Source: Streptomyces sp. M41(2017)
Lineage (GTDB): Bacteria > Actinomycetota > Actinomycetes > Streptomycetales > Streptomycetaceae
NCBI RefSeq assembly: GCF_002078175.1
Contig: NZ_MWFK01000002.1
Location: forward strand, 1,922,001 to 1,986,000
Direction of reading: 5' to 3'
Length of the DNA stretch: 64,000 nt
Shown here piece after piece: positions 15,587 to 24,781 of this stretch. Under the pieces are notes generated by a model. It had not been told where the DNA came from and ran no database searches. It was given only the letters and a program-made list of their open reading frames with translations. How positions within the stretch are numbered: position 1 is the stretch's first letter; the number at the start of each line of letters is the position of its first letter. The position numbers and the translations under genes were made by a program.

Positions 15587-18500
15587 TCACCGTGCGTTGA
15601 AGTACTTCGCCTCCGGGTGGTGGATCACGATGGCGTCGGTGGACTGCTCCGGGTGGAGCTGGAACTCCTCGGAGAGGTGGACGCCGATCCGCTCGGGCTG
15701 CAGCAGGTCCGCGATCTTGGCGCGGTCCTCCAGGTTGGGGCAGGCCCCGTAGCCGAGCGAGAAGCGCGCGCCGCGGTACTTCAGCGCGAACATGTCCTCG
15801 ATCCCGGCGGGGTCCTCCCCCGCGAAGCCCAGTTCGGAACGCACGCGCGCGTGCCAGTACTCGGCGAGCGCCTCGGCCAGCTGCACGGACAGGCCGTGGA
15901 GTTCGAGGTAGTCGCGGTAGGCGTTGGCCTCGAAGAGCTTGGCGGTCTCCTCGCCGATGCGGGAGCCGACCGTGACGACCTGGAAGCCGACCACGTCGGT
16001 CTCCCCCGACTCCTCCGGGCGGAAGAAGTCGGCCAGACACAGCCGACGCCCGCGGCGCTGGCGAGGGAAGCTGAAGCGGGTCCGCTCGTTGCCCCGCTCG
16101 TCCAGGATGATCAGGTCGTCGTCCTTGGACACGCACGGGAAGTAGCCGTAGACGACGGCCGCCTCCAGCAGGTTGTCGGTCTGGAGCCGGTCCAGCAGAC
16201 CGCGCAGCCGCGGCCGGCCCTCGGTCTCGACGAGGTCGTCGTACGTGGGGCCGTCGCCCGCGCGGGCCTGCTTGAGGCCCCACTGGCCCTTGAACAGGGC
16301 GCCCTCGTCCAGCCAGGAGGCGTACTCCTTGAGCTGGATGCCCTTGATGACGCGGGTGCCCGCGAAGGGCGGGGTCGGCACCGGGTTGTCGGTGGAGACG
16401 TCGGAGCGGACGTGGCCCTCTTCGGGGCGCTCCTCGACCACCGTGTCCACCGCGGCCCGTACCCGGCGCTGCTTCAGCTCCGGGAGCACCGCGCCGGGCA
16501 CGCCGCGCTTGACGCCGATCAGCGCGTCCATCAGGCGCAGGCCCTCGAAGGCGTCCCGGGCGTAGCGGACCTCGCCCTGGTAGATCTCGTACAGGTCCTG
16601 TTCGACGTAGGCCCGGGTCAGGGCGGCGCCGCCGAGGATCACCGGGTAGTCGGCGGACAGGCCGCGCTGGTTCAGCTCCTCCAGGTTCTCCTTCATGATC
16701 ACCGTGGACTTGACCAGGAGGCCGGACATGCCGATGACGTCGGCCCGGTGCTCCTGGGCGGCGTCCAGGATCGCGGAGACCGGCTGCTTGATCCCGAGGT
16801 TGACGACGTTGTAGCCGTTGTTCGACAGGATGATGTCGACGAGGTTCTTGCCGATGTCGTGGACGTCGCCGCGCACGGTCGCGAGGACGATGGTGCCCTT
16901 GCCCTCGGCGTCCGACTTCTCCATGTGCGGTTCGAGGAAGGCCACGGCCGACTTCATGACCTCGGCGGACTGGAGCACGAACGGCAGCTGCATCTGGCCG
17001 GAACCGAACAGCTCGCCGACGACCTTCATGCCGTCCAGGAGGGTCGCGTTGACGATGTCGAGGGCGGGGCGGTCCTGGAGCGCGGCTTCCAGGTCGGCCT
17101 CCAGGCCGTTCTTCTCACCGTCGATGATCCGTCGCTTGAGGCGCTCGTCCAGGGGCAGCGCGGCCAGTTCCTCGGCCTTGCCGGCCTTGAGGGACTTGGT
17201 GGTGGCGCCCTCGAACAGCGCCATCAGCTTCTGGAGCGGGTCGTAGCCCTCGGCGCGGCGGTCGTGGATGAGGTCGAGGGCGGTGGTGACCTCTTCCTCA
17301 CTGAAGCGGGCGATCGGCAGGATCTTGGACGCGTGCACGATCGCCGAGTCGAGGCCGGCCTTGACGCACTCGTCCAGGAACACCGAGTTGAGCAGGATGC
17401 GGGCGGCCGGGTTGAGGCCGAAGGAGATGTTGGAGAGGCCCAGCGTGGTCTGGACGTCCGGGCGGCGGCGCTTGAGTTCGCGGATCGCCTCGATCGTCGC
17501 GATGCCGTCCTTGCGGGACTCCTCCTGGCCGGTGCAGATGGTGAAGGTGAGGGTGTCGATGAGGATGTCGGACTCGTGGATGCCCCAGTTGCCCGTCAGG
17601 TCCTCGATGAGCCGTTCGGCGATGGCGACCTTGGTCTCGACGGTACGGGCCTGGCCCTCCTCGTCGATGGTCAGCGCGATCAGCGCGGCGCCGTGTTCCT
17701 GGGCGAGCCGCGTGACCTTCGCGAACCGGGACTCGGGGCCGTCGCCGTCCTCGTAGTTGACCGAGTTGATGACCGCGCGGCCGCCGAGCCGCTCCAGGCC
17801 CGCGCGGATCACGGGGACCTCGGTGGAGTCGAGGACGATCGGCAGCGTCGAGGCGGTGGCGAAGCGTCCCGCCAGTTCGTCCATGTCGGCGACGCCGTCG
17901 CGGCCGACGTAGTCGACGCACAGGTCGAGCATGTGCGCGCCCTCGCGGATCTGGTCGCGGGCCATCTCCACGCAGTCGTCCCAGCGGGCTTCCAGCATGG
18001 CCTCGCGGAACTTCTTCGAGCCGTTGGCGTTGGTGCGCTCCCCGATCGCCATGTAGGCGGTGTCCTGGCGGAACGGGACGGTCTGGTAGAGCGAGGCGGC
18101 ACCGGGCTCGGGGCGCGGGTCGCGCTCGCCGGGCGCCACTCCGTTGACGCGCTCCACCAACTGGCGCAGGTGCTCCGGCGTCGTACCGCAGCAGCCGCCG
18201 ACCAGGGACAGGCCGTAGTCGCGGACGAAGTTCTCCTGGGCGTCGGCGAGCCCCTCCGCGTCGAGCGGGAAGTGGGCGCCGTCCTTCGTGAGGACGGGCA
18301 GGCCGGCGTTCGGCATGCAGAGCAGCGGGATGCGGGAGTGCCGGGTGAGGTAGCGCAGGTGCTCGCTCATCTCGGCGGGGCCGGTCGAGCAGTTGAGGCC
18401 GATCATGTCGATGCCGAGCGGCTCCAGCGCGGTCAGCGCGGCGCCGATCTCGGAGCCCAGCAGCATGGTGCCGGTGGTCTCGAAGGCCATGGAGACGAGC

Positions 18501-19114
18501 AGGGGCACCTGGACGCCGGTCGCCTCCATCGCGCGGTGCGCCCCGAGGATGGACGACTTCGTCTGCAGGAGGTCCTGGGTGGTCTCGACGATCAGGGCGT
18601 CGGCGCCGCCGGCGAGCAGGCCCTCGACGTTGGCCTGGAAGCCGTCGCGGAGCGTGCCGTACGCGACGTGGCCGAGGGTCGGCAGCTTGGTGCCGGGACC
18701 GATGGAGCCGAGGACCCAGCGCTGGCGGCCGTCACGGGCGCCGAACGCGTCGGCGACCTCGCGGGCCAGCCGGGCCCCCGCCTCGGAGAGCTCGTGAACC
18801 CGCTCGGGGATGTCGTACTCGGCCAGCGCGGAGTGGTTCGCGCCGAAGGTGTTCGTCTCCACGCAGTCGACGCCGACCTCGAAGTAGGCCTCGTGGACGG
18901 AGCGGACGATGTCCGGACGGGTGACGTTCAGGATCTCGTTGCAGCCTTCGAGGTTCTCGAAGTCCTCGAGCGTCGGGTCCTGCGCCTGCAGCATCGTGCC
19001 CATGGCGCCGTCGGCCACCACCACACGGGTGGCGAGCGCCTCTCGGAGTGCGTCGGTTCGCCTGCGGCCCTCCTCGGGACCGGACGAAAGGGACGGGGTC
19101 GGCAACGAGGCCAT
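15587..19114 (-). CDS. metH: Cobalamin-dependent methionine synthase
   Basis: A 1175-residue cytosolic enzyme that transfers methyl from 5-methyltetrahydrofolate to homocysteine through methylcobalamin. ATG 19114 follows CCAGGGAGCACC. Order: homocysteine/zinc domain (about 25-330; LIGLNCSTGP and GGCCGTT supply the three zinc Cys), folate-binding domain (about 355-640), cap and B12-binding domain with DVHDIGKNLV (about 748), and C-terminal SAM-dependent reactivation domain (about 940-1175, PCVSKDDDLIILDE). All four modules are present at usual length. Divergent from gylR. No B12 or SAM riboswitch was recognised in the 270-base leader region. Confidence 0.97.
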   Translation of the reverse strand: MASLPTPSLSSGPEEGRRRTDALREALATRVVVADGAMGTMLQAQDPTLEDFENLEGCNEILNVTRPDIVRSVHEAYFEVGVDCVETNTFGANHSALAEYDIPERVHELSEAGARLAREVADAFGARDGRQRWVLGSIGPGTKLPTLGHVAYGTLRDGFQANVEGLLAGGADALIVETTQDLLQTKSSILGAHRAMEATGVQVPLLVSMAFETTGTMLLGSEIGAALTALEPLGIDMIGLNCSTGPAEMSEHLRYLTRHSRIPLLCMPNAGLPVLTKDGAHFPLDAEGLADAQENFVRDYGLSLVGGCCGTTPEHLRQLVERVNGVAPGERDPRPEPGAASLYQTVPFRQDTAYMAIGERTNANGSKKFREAMLEARWDDCVEMARDQIREGAHMLDLCVDYVGRDGVADMDELAGRFATASTLPIVLDSTEVPVIRAGLERLGGRAVINSVNYEDGDGPESRFAKVTRLAQEHGAALIALTIDEEGQARTVETKVAIAERLIEDLTGNWGIHESDILIDTLTFTICTGQEESRKDGIATIEAIRELKRRRPDVQTTLGLSNISFGLNPAARILLNSVFLDECVKAGLDSAIVHASKILPIARFSEEEVTTALDLIHDRRAEGYDPLQKLMALFEGATTKSLKAGKAEELAALPLDERLKRRIIDGEKNGLEADLEAALQDRPALDIVNATLLDGMKVVGELFGSGQMQLPFVLQSAEVMKSAVAFLEPHMEKSDAEGKGTIVLATVRGDVHDIGKNLVDIILSNNGYNVVNLGIKQPVSAILDAAQEHRADVIGMSGLLVKSTVIMKENLEELNQRGLSADYPVILGGAALTRAYVEQDLYEIYQGEVRYARDAFEGLRLMDALIGVKRGVPGAVLPELKQRRVRAAVDTVVEERPEEGHVRSDVSTDNPVPTPPFAGTRVIKGIQLKEYASWLDEGALFKGQWGLKQARAGDGPTYDDLVETEGRPRLRGLLDRLQTDNLLEAAVVYGYFPCVSKDDDLIILDERGNERTRFSFPRQRRGRRLCLADFFRPEESGETDVVGFQVVTVGSRIGEETAKLFEANAYRDYLELHGLSVQLAEALAEYWHARVRSELGFAGEDPAGIEDMFALKYRGARFSLGYGACPNLEDRAKIADLLQPERIGVHLSEEFQLHPEQSTDAIVIHHPEAKYFNAR

Positions 19115-19314
19115 GAAGGTGCTCCCTGGAGTGCGACGGCTGTCGGCTTTGCGCTTCCCGTGGAAGGCGCACGCCGTCAGGGTAGCCCGGAGCACCGGGG
19201 AACGGTCGTGGGCGTCCACGGGACGGACGGGCGTGGCGCGGGTGACGAAGGTGTGGAGAACGGCGAAACATGTGGCGACCACCCATTGGCGAGAGCCCGG
19301 CTACGACCGGTAGT

Positions 19315-19331
19315 GTTCGACATTGCCGAAC
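19315..19331. promoter_or_regulatory. Putative GylR operator upstream of gylR
   Basis: GTTCG-ACATTGC-CGAAC is a 5+5 inverted repeat about 53 bases before gylR. The right half, ATTGCCGAACGG, recurs as ATTGTCGAACAG before glpF (20399-20410). GylR is known to control its own promoter and the glycerol operon; assigning this sequence to it is inference. Confidence 0.6.
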
Positions 19332-19383
19332 GGTGGCGGTCAGGCGCATGCCGACGGTCGAAGGGGACGGAGGCAGCACGGCG

Positions 19384-20148
19384 ATGGCACGGAACATCCA
19401 GTCGCTCGAACGGGCGGCGGCGATGCTGCGGCTGCTCGCGGGCGGCGAGCGCCAGCTCGGCCTGTCGGACATCGCCTCCTCGCTGGGCCTGGCCAAGGGT
19501 ACGGCCCACGGCATCCTGCGCACCCTCCAGCAGGAGGGGTTCGTGGAGCAGGACCCGGCCTCCGGCCGCTACCAACTGGGCGCCGAACTGCTGCGCCTCG
19601 GCACCACCTATCTCGACGTCCACGAACTCCGGGCGCGCGCCCTGGTGTGGACCGACGACCTGGCGCGCTCCAGCGGCGAGAGCGTCTATCTGGGCGTGCT
19701 GCACCAGCAGGGCGTCCTGATCGTGCACCACGTCTTCCGGCCCGACGACAGCCGCCAGGTCCTGGAGGTGGGGGCGATGCAGCCGCTGCACTCGACCGCC
19801 CTCGGCAAGGTGCTGTCGGCCTACGACCCGGTGGCGCACAGCGAGGTCCTGGAGGTCGAACGCACGGCGTTCACACCGCGGACGGTCAGCGCGCTCGACC
19901 AGTTCGAGGGCGTCCTGGACATCACCCGCGCACGCGGGTACGCGGCCGACGTCGAGGAGACCTGGACGGGCGTGGCCTCCGTCGCCGCCCCCATCCACAA
20001 CCGGCGGCGGATGCCGGTGGGCGCGGTGGGCATCACGGGGGCCGTGGAGCGGGTCTGCCAGGACGGGGAGCTACGCCCGGACCTGATCGCCGCGGTCCGC
20101 GACTGCGCCCGCGCGGTGTCGCGGGACCTGGGCGCCGGGCGCTTCTGA
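19384..20148 (+). CDS. gylR: IclR-family regulator of the glycerol operon, GylR
   Basis: A 254-residue regulator, the size of S. coelicolor GylR. ATG 19384 follows GGAGGCAGCACGGCG. The N-terminal winged helix (about 5-70: QLGLSDIASSLGLAKGTAHGIL) binds DNA, and the IclR effector domain (about 80-250) should bind glycerol-3-phosphate. It lies directly upstream of glpF-glpK-glpD in the same direction, the gylR-gylCAB arrangement. It is known as a repressor relieved by glycerol. Candidate binding sites are at 19315-19331 and 20332-20410. Confidence 0.95.
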   Translation: MARNIQSLERAAAMLRLLAGGERQLGLSDIASSLGLAKGTAHGILRTLQQEGFVEQDPASGRYQLGAELLRLGTTYLDVHELRARALVWTDDLARSSGESVYLGVLHQQGVLIVHHVFRPDDSRQVLEVGAMQPLHSTALGKVLSAYDPVAHSEVLEVERTAFTPRTVSALDQFEGVLDITRARGYAADVEETWTGVASVAAPIHNRRRMPVGAVGITGAVERVCQDGELRPDLIAAVRDCARAVSRDLGAGRF

Positions 20149-20536
20149 GGCGCGGGGCGCCGGGTCGTCCCGGACGCGGGGCGCCGGGCGCCGGGCGTCG
20201 CGGGGAGGTTCGTACGGCACGAGGCCGGGAAGCGTTCCGCTTCCCGGCCTTCGCCGTGCCCCGGGCCGGGCGCTCGCCGGAGCGCGACCGGCCGGCCTCG
20301 ATCGATAGCACACGGCAATCAATAACGATCGTGTTTTCGATAACAGGACTCTTGACGAGCTGGTAACGCGAGAGCAAGACTCCCGTCCATCGGTCGGCAT
20401 TGTCGAACAGTTACCGGCAATAAGAGTTACAGTGTGGCAATGCCAGGGCCGACACCGCTCTCACTTCCCGAGAGCACGAACCACCGGTGGGACCCGGGGT
20501 TCGGCTTCCCCTGGACGAAGGACAAAGGAGTCGCGG
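20149..20536 (+). promoter_or_regulatory. Promoter/operator region of the glycerol operon
   Basis: A 388-base gap; its second half (about 20300-20435) is strikingly A/T-rich for this genome. It contains TGTT-TTCGAT-AACA (20332-20345, inverted repeat), TTGACG at 20352-20357 as a possible -35, and ATTGTCGAACAG at 20399-20410 matching half of the gylR-upstream palindrome. Glycerol operons of Streptomyces have more than one promoter here; I cannot fix start sites by eye. Confidence 0.65.
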
Positions 20537-21328
20537 GTGTCCAGCTCCGACATCTTCATCGGCGAGACCATCGGTACCGCCGTACTCATCCTGCTCGGCG
20601 GCGGCGTGTGCGCCGCCGTCACTCTCAAGCGCTCGAAGGCGCAGAACGCCGGCTGGCTCGCGATCACGTTCGGCTGGGGCTTCGCGGTCCTGACCGGTGC
20701 GTATCTCGCGGGCGGAGTCTCCGGCGCCCATCTGAACCCGGCGGTGACCATCGGTCTCGCGATCGAGGGCGGCACCAAGTGGAGCGATGTCCCGCTCTAC
20801 CTCGGCTCCCAGCTCCTCGGCGCGATGATCGGCGCCGTCCTGGTCTGGATCACGTACTACGGACAGTTCCAGGCGCACCTCACCGACCCGGAGATCCTCG
20901 CCGAGCAGCCGGCCGAGGAAGGCCTGGTCGACCAGAAGACCGCGCCGAAGGCCGGTCCGGTGCTCGGGATCTTCTCCACCGGCCCCGAGATCCGCAACGC
21001 GGTGCAGAACCTCGCGACGGAGATCATCGCCACCGTCGTCCTGGTCCTCGCGATCCTCACCCAGGGTCTGAACGACAACGGCAACGGACTCGGCGTCCTC
21101 GGCGCCATGGTGACCGCGCTGGTCGTCGTGGGGATCGGTCTCTCGCTCGGTGGACCGACCGGCTACGCCATCAACCCGGTCCGCGACCTGGGGCCGCGCA
21201 TCGTCCACGCCCTGCTGCCGCTGCCCAACAAGGGCGGCTCGGACTGGAGCTACGCCTGGATACCGGTGGCCGGCCCGCTCATCGGCGGCGCCATAGCCGG
21301 CGGCCTGTACAACATCGCCTTCAAGTGA
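20537..21328 (+). CDS. glpF: Glycerol uptake facilitator (GylC/GlpF)
   Basis: A 263-residue aquaglyceroporin for diffusion of glycerol across the membrane. GTG 20537 has AAAGGAG six bases upstream. Six transmembrane helices are visible. The pore motifs are SGAHLNPAVTIG in the first half and YAINPVRDLGPR in the second, so the second box is NPV rather than NPA, followed by the selectivity-filter Arg. A longer loop (about 105-145, charged) separates the halves. It is the first gene of the glycerol operon and precedes glpK by 61 bases. Confidence 0.95.
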   Translation: MSSSDIFIGETIGTAVLILLGGGVCAAVTLKRSKAQNAGWLAITFGWGFAVLTGAYLAGGVSGAHLNPAVTIGLAIEGGTKWSDVPLYLGSQLLGAMIGAVLVWITYYGQFQAHLTDPEILAEQPAEEGLVDQKTAPKAGPVLGIFSTGPEIRNAVQNLATEIIATVVLVLAILTQGLNDNGNGLGVLGAMVTALVVVGIGLSLGGPTGYAINPVRDLGPRIVHALLPLPNKGGSDWSYAWIPVAGPLIGGAIAGGLYNIAFK

Positions 21329-21389
21329 CACGACGGCCGTCACTCGTCATCACGCCTGAGAACGACACCCGAGAGCTACGGAGCACACC

Positions 21390-22928
21390 GTGACCGACGC
21401 CCACACCGCCGGGCCCTTCATCGCCGCGATCGACCAGGGCACCACCTCCTCCCGCTGCATCGTCTTCGACCGCGACGGACGCATCGTCTCCGTCGACCAG
21501 AAGGAGCACGAGCAGATCTTCCCGAAGCCGGGCTGGGTCGAGCACGACGCCGCCGAGATCTGGACCAACGTCCAGGAGGTCGTCGCCGGAGCCATCTCGA
21601 AGGCCGGCATCACCCGCGACGACATCAAGGCCATCGGCATCACCAACCAGCGCGAGACCACGCTGCTCTGGGACAAGAACACCGGCGAGCCCGTCCACAA
21701 CGCCCTCGTCTGGCAGGACACCCGCACCGACGCCCTCTGCCGGGAACTGGGCCGCAACGTCGGCCAGGACCGCTTCCGCCGCCAGACCGGGCTGCCCCTC
21801 GCCTCGTACTTCGCCGGCCCCAAGGCCCGCTGGCTGCTGGACAACGTCGAGGGCCTGCGGGAGCGCGCCGAGGCCGGCGACATCCTCTTCGGCACCATGG
21901 ACAGCTGGGTCATCTGGAACCTGACCGGCGGAGTGAACGGCGGAAAGCACGTCACCGACGTGACGAACGCGTCGCGCACCATGCTGATGAACCTGCACAC
22001 CCTGGCCTGGGACGAGCAGATCGCCGAGTCGATCGGCGTCCCGCTGGCGATGCTGCCCGAGATCCGCTCCTCCGCCGAGGTGTACGGCGAGGTCACCGGC
22101 GGCCCGCTCGGCGAGCTGCTCGGCGGCATCCCGGTCGCCTCCGCGCTCGGAGACCAGCAGGCGGCCCTGTTCGGCCAGACCTGTTTCGCCGAGGGTGAGG
22201 CCAAGTCCACGTACGGCACCGGCACGTTCATGCTGATGAACACCGGCGACAAGATCATCAACTCGTACTCGGGCCTGCTGACCACGGTCGGCTACCGGAT
22301 CGGCGACCAGCAGCCGGTCTACGCGCTCGAAGGCTCCATCGCGGTCACCGGCTCCCTGGTGCAGTGGATGCGCGACCAGATGGGCCTGATCAAGTCCGCC
22401 GCCGAGATCGAGACGCTCGCCTCCTCGGTCGAGGACAACGGCGGCGCCTACTTCGTGCCGGCCTTCTCCGGCCTGTTCGCCCCGTACTGGCGTCCCGACG
22501 CCCGCGGTGTGATCGCCGGCCTCACCCGGTACGTCACCAAGGCGCACATCGCGCGCGCCGTCCTGGAGGCCACCGCCTGGCAGACCCGTGAGATCAGCGA
22601 CGCCATGACCAAGGACTCCGGCGTCGAACTCACGGCGCTCAAGGTCGACGGCGGCATGACCTCCAACAACCTGCTGATGCAGACCCTGGCCGACGTCCTG
22701 GACGCCCCCGTGGTGCGTCCGATGGTCGCCGAGACCACCTGCCTCGGCGCCGCCTACGCCGCCGGTCTGGCCGTCGGCTTCTGGACCAACACCGAGGACC
22801 TGCGCGCCAACTGGCGCCGGGCCGCGGAATGGACCCCGAACATGGCCGCGGACGTCCGCGACCGTGAGTACAAGAGCTGGCTCAAGGCCGTGGAACGGAC
22901 CATGGGCTGGATCGAAGACGAGAACTGA
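21390..22928 (+). CDS. glpK: Glycerol kinase (GylA/GlpK)
   Basis: A 512-residue FGGY-family kinase that converts glycerol and ATP to sn-glycerol-3-phosphate. GTG 21390 follows CGGAGCACACC. The phosphate-binding motif AIDQGTTSSR starts at residue 13. The FGGY signatures include YFAGPKARWLLDNV and, near the C-terminus, KVDGGMTSNNLLMQ. Length is normal. It is flanked by the facilitator gene and by glycerol-3-phosphate dehydrogenase (19-base gap). Confidence 0.97.
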   Translation: MTDAHTAGPFIAAIDQGTTSSRCIVFDRDGRIVSVDQKEHEQIFPKPGWVEHDAAEIWTNVQEVVAGAISKAGITRDDIKAIGITNQRETTLLWDKNTGEPVHNALVWQDTRTDALCRELGRNVGQDRFRRQTGLPLASYFAGPKARWLLDNVEGLRERAEAGDILFGTMDSWVIWNLTGGVNGGKHVTDVTNASRTMLMNLHTLAWDEQIAESIGVPLAMLPEIRSSAEVYGEVTGGPLGELLGGIPVASALGDQQAALFGQTCFAEGEAKSTYGTGTFMLMNTGDKIINSYSGLLTTVGYRIGDQQPVYALEGSIAVTGSLVQWMRDQMGLIKSAAEIETLASSVEDNGGAYFVPAFSGLFAPYWRPDARGVIAGLTRYVTKAHIARAVLEATAWQTREISDAMTKDSGVELTALKVDGGMTSNNLLMQTLADVLDAPVVRPMVAETTCLGAAYAAGLAVGFWTNTEDLRANWRRAAEWTPNMAADVRDREYKSWLKAVERTMGWIEDEN

Positions 22929-22947
22929 CGAGGAGTAAGAACCCGCA

Positions 22948-24564
22948 ATGACCAGCCAGTCCACCCTGCAGTCCGTGCCTGCCCTCGGTACGCACCCGGC
23001 CTCCGGCTCCAACCCGAGCCGCGCCGAGACCCGGGAGCAGCTTTCCAAGGCGACGTACGACCTTCTCGTGATCGGCGGCGGCATCCTGGGCATCTCCACC
23101 GCCTGGCACGCCGCGCAGTCCGGGTTGCGGGTGGCCCTGGTCGACGCCGGTGACTTCGCCGGCGCCACCTCCTCCGCCTCCTCCAAGCTTCTGCACGGCG
23201 GCCTGCGCTACCTGCAGACCGGCGCGGTGAAGCTGGTGGCGGAGAACCACTTCGAGCGCCGTGCGGTCTCCCGTCAGGTAGCCCCCCACCTGGCGAATCC
23301 GCTCACCTTCTACCTCCCCGTGTACAAGGGCGGGCCGCACGGCGCGGCGAAGCTCGGAGCGGGCGTCTTCGCCTACTCCGCCCTCTCCGCCTTCGGCGAC
23401 GGCGTCGGCCACCTGCTCAGCCCCGCCAAGGCCGCGCAGGACGTGCCCGAGCTGCGCACCGACAACCTCAAGGCCGTCGCCGTCTACGGCGACGACCAGA
23501 TGAACGACTCCCGCATGGCGCTCATGACGGTCCGCGCGGCCGTCGAGTCCGGCGCCGCGGTCCTCAACCACGCCGAGGTCACCGGGCTGCGCTTCACCCG
23601 GGGCCGGGTCACCGGCGCCGAGCTGCGGGACCGTCTCTCCGGGGACGAGTTCGGTGTGGACGCCCGTCTGGTGCTGAACGCGACCGGGCCGTGGGTCGAC
23701 CACCTGCGCAAGCTGGAGGACCCGAACGCGGCTCCGTCGATCCGGCTGTCCAAGGGCGCGCACCTGGTGCTCAAGCGGACCGCGCCGTGGAAGGCCGCGC
23801 TCGCGACCCCGATCGACAAGTACCGCATCACCTTCGCCCTCCCCTGGGAGGACATGCTCCTGCTCGGCACCACCGACGAGGAGTACGAGGGCGACCCGGG
23901 CGATGTCGCGGTCAACGACAAGGACATAACCCAGATCCTCGACGAGGCCGCGTTCTCCATCCGCGACCAGCAGCTCGACCGGGACCTGATCACGTACTCC
24001 TTCGCCGGTCTGCGGGTGCTGCCGGGCGGTCCCGGCGACACCTCCAAGGCCAAGCGGGAGACGGTCGTCACCGAGGGCCGCGGCGGCATGCTGTCCGTCG
24101 CGGGCGGCAAGTGGACCACCTTCCGGCACATCGGCCGCACCGTCATGAAGAAGCTGGAGTCGCTGCCCGGCCACCCGCTGGGTGAGGACTTCGAACCGAT
24201 CTCCGAGCTGCCGAAGAAGATGCCGCTGCCCGGCGTCGCCAACCCGCGCGCCGTCGCGCACCGCCTCCTGGTGGACGGGCCCGCGCCCGGCCCCCGTATG
24301 GCCGCCGACACCGCGCGGCACCTGTCCACCCACTACGGCTCGCTGGCCTTCGACATCGCGCGCCTGGCGAACGAGAACCCCGAACTCGCCGAGCGCGTCC
24401 ACCCGGACGCCCCGGAGATCTGGGCGCAGGTCGTCTACGCGCGCGACAACGAGTGGGCCGAGACGGCGGACGACGTGCTGCGCCGCCGCACCACCCTGAC
24501 GATCCGCGGCCTGGCCACGGACGACGTCCGTGCTCGCGTGCAGGACCTGCTCGACCGGAAGTAG
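22948..24564 (+). CDS. glpD: Aerobic glycerol-3-phosphate dehydrogenase (GylB/GlpD)
   Basis: A 538-residue FAD enzyme that oxidises glycerol-3-phosphate to dihydroxyacetone phosphate and passes electrons to the quinone pool at the membrane. The ATG follows GACGAGGAG. The dinucleotide motif DLLVIGGGILGISTA is at about 39-53. SSKLLHGGLRYLQTG and GGKWTTFRHIG are typical of GlpD. The N-terminal about 30 residues are a non-conserved extension. It is the last gene of the glycerol operon; a terminator follows. I see no gylX-like gene before the next regulator. Confidence 0.96.
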   Translation: MTSQSTLQSVPALGTHPASGSNPSRAETREQLSKATYDLLVIGGGILGISTAWHAAQSGLRVALVDAGDFAGATSSASSKLLHGGLRYLQTGAVKLVAENHFERRAVSRQVAPHLANPLTFYLPVYKGGPHGAAKLGAGVFAYSALSAFGDGVGHLLSPAKAAQDVPELRTDNLKAVAVYGDDQMNDSRMALMTVRAAVESGAAVLNHAEVTGLRFTRGRVTGAELRDRLSGDEFGVDARLVLNATGPWVDHLRKLEDPNAAPSIRLSKGAHLVLKRTAPWKAALATPIDKYRITFALPWEDMLLLGTTDEEYEGDPGDVAVNDKDITQILDEAAFSIRDQQLDRDLITYSFAGLRVLPGGPGDTSKAKRETVVTEGRGGMLSVAGGKWTTFRHIGRTVMKKLESLPGHPLGEDFEPISELPKKMPLPGVANPRAVAHRLLVDGPAPGPRMAADTARHLSTHYGSLAFDIARLANENPELAERVHPDAPEIWAQVVYARDNEWAETADDVLRRRTTLTIRGLATDDVRARVQDLLDRK

Positions 24565-24578
24565 GCAATCGCGGCGGT

Positions 24579-24615
24579 GTGAGGGGCGGCTCCCACGGGG
24601 GGTGCCGCCCCTCAC
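24579..24615 (+). terminator. Terminator of the glycerol operon
   Basis: A 12-bp perfect stem, 24579-24590 with 24604-24615, loop of 13. It begins 14 bases after the glpD stop codon. No T-run. Confidence 0.75.
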
Positions 24616-24732
24616 CCGCGCCCGGGGTTCCTCCGGGTCGGACCCGCGGTCCCGGCCCTCGGCGGGCGCGTGGGGCGTCCCGCCTCCGGATGCTCCCTGT
24701 GCGGGCCGGCGCACCCCGCATAATGACGGCTG

Positions 24733-24747
24733 AGACATCGGATGTCT
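24733..24747. promoter_or_regulatory. Palindromic operator before the FadR-type regulator gene
   Basis: AGACATCGGATGTCT is a perfect palindrome with a central G, 35 bases before the start codon. A further GGACATCC lies at 24752-24759. The core GACATC-N-GATGTC also occurs before gntK (48843-48863). FadR/FCD regulators commonly autoregulate through such sites; this use is inferred. Confidence 0.6.
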
Positions 24748-24781
24748 GAGGGGACATCCTGAGCCACCAGGAGGCCCCGCC

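Noticed and set aside
19115..19383. B12, SAM or SAH riboswitch before metH
   Set aside because: No B12-box or other recognisable riboswitch core was found on the minus strand in this gap.
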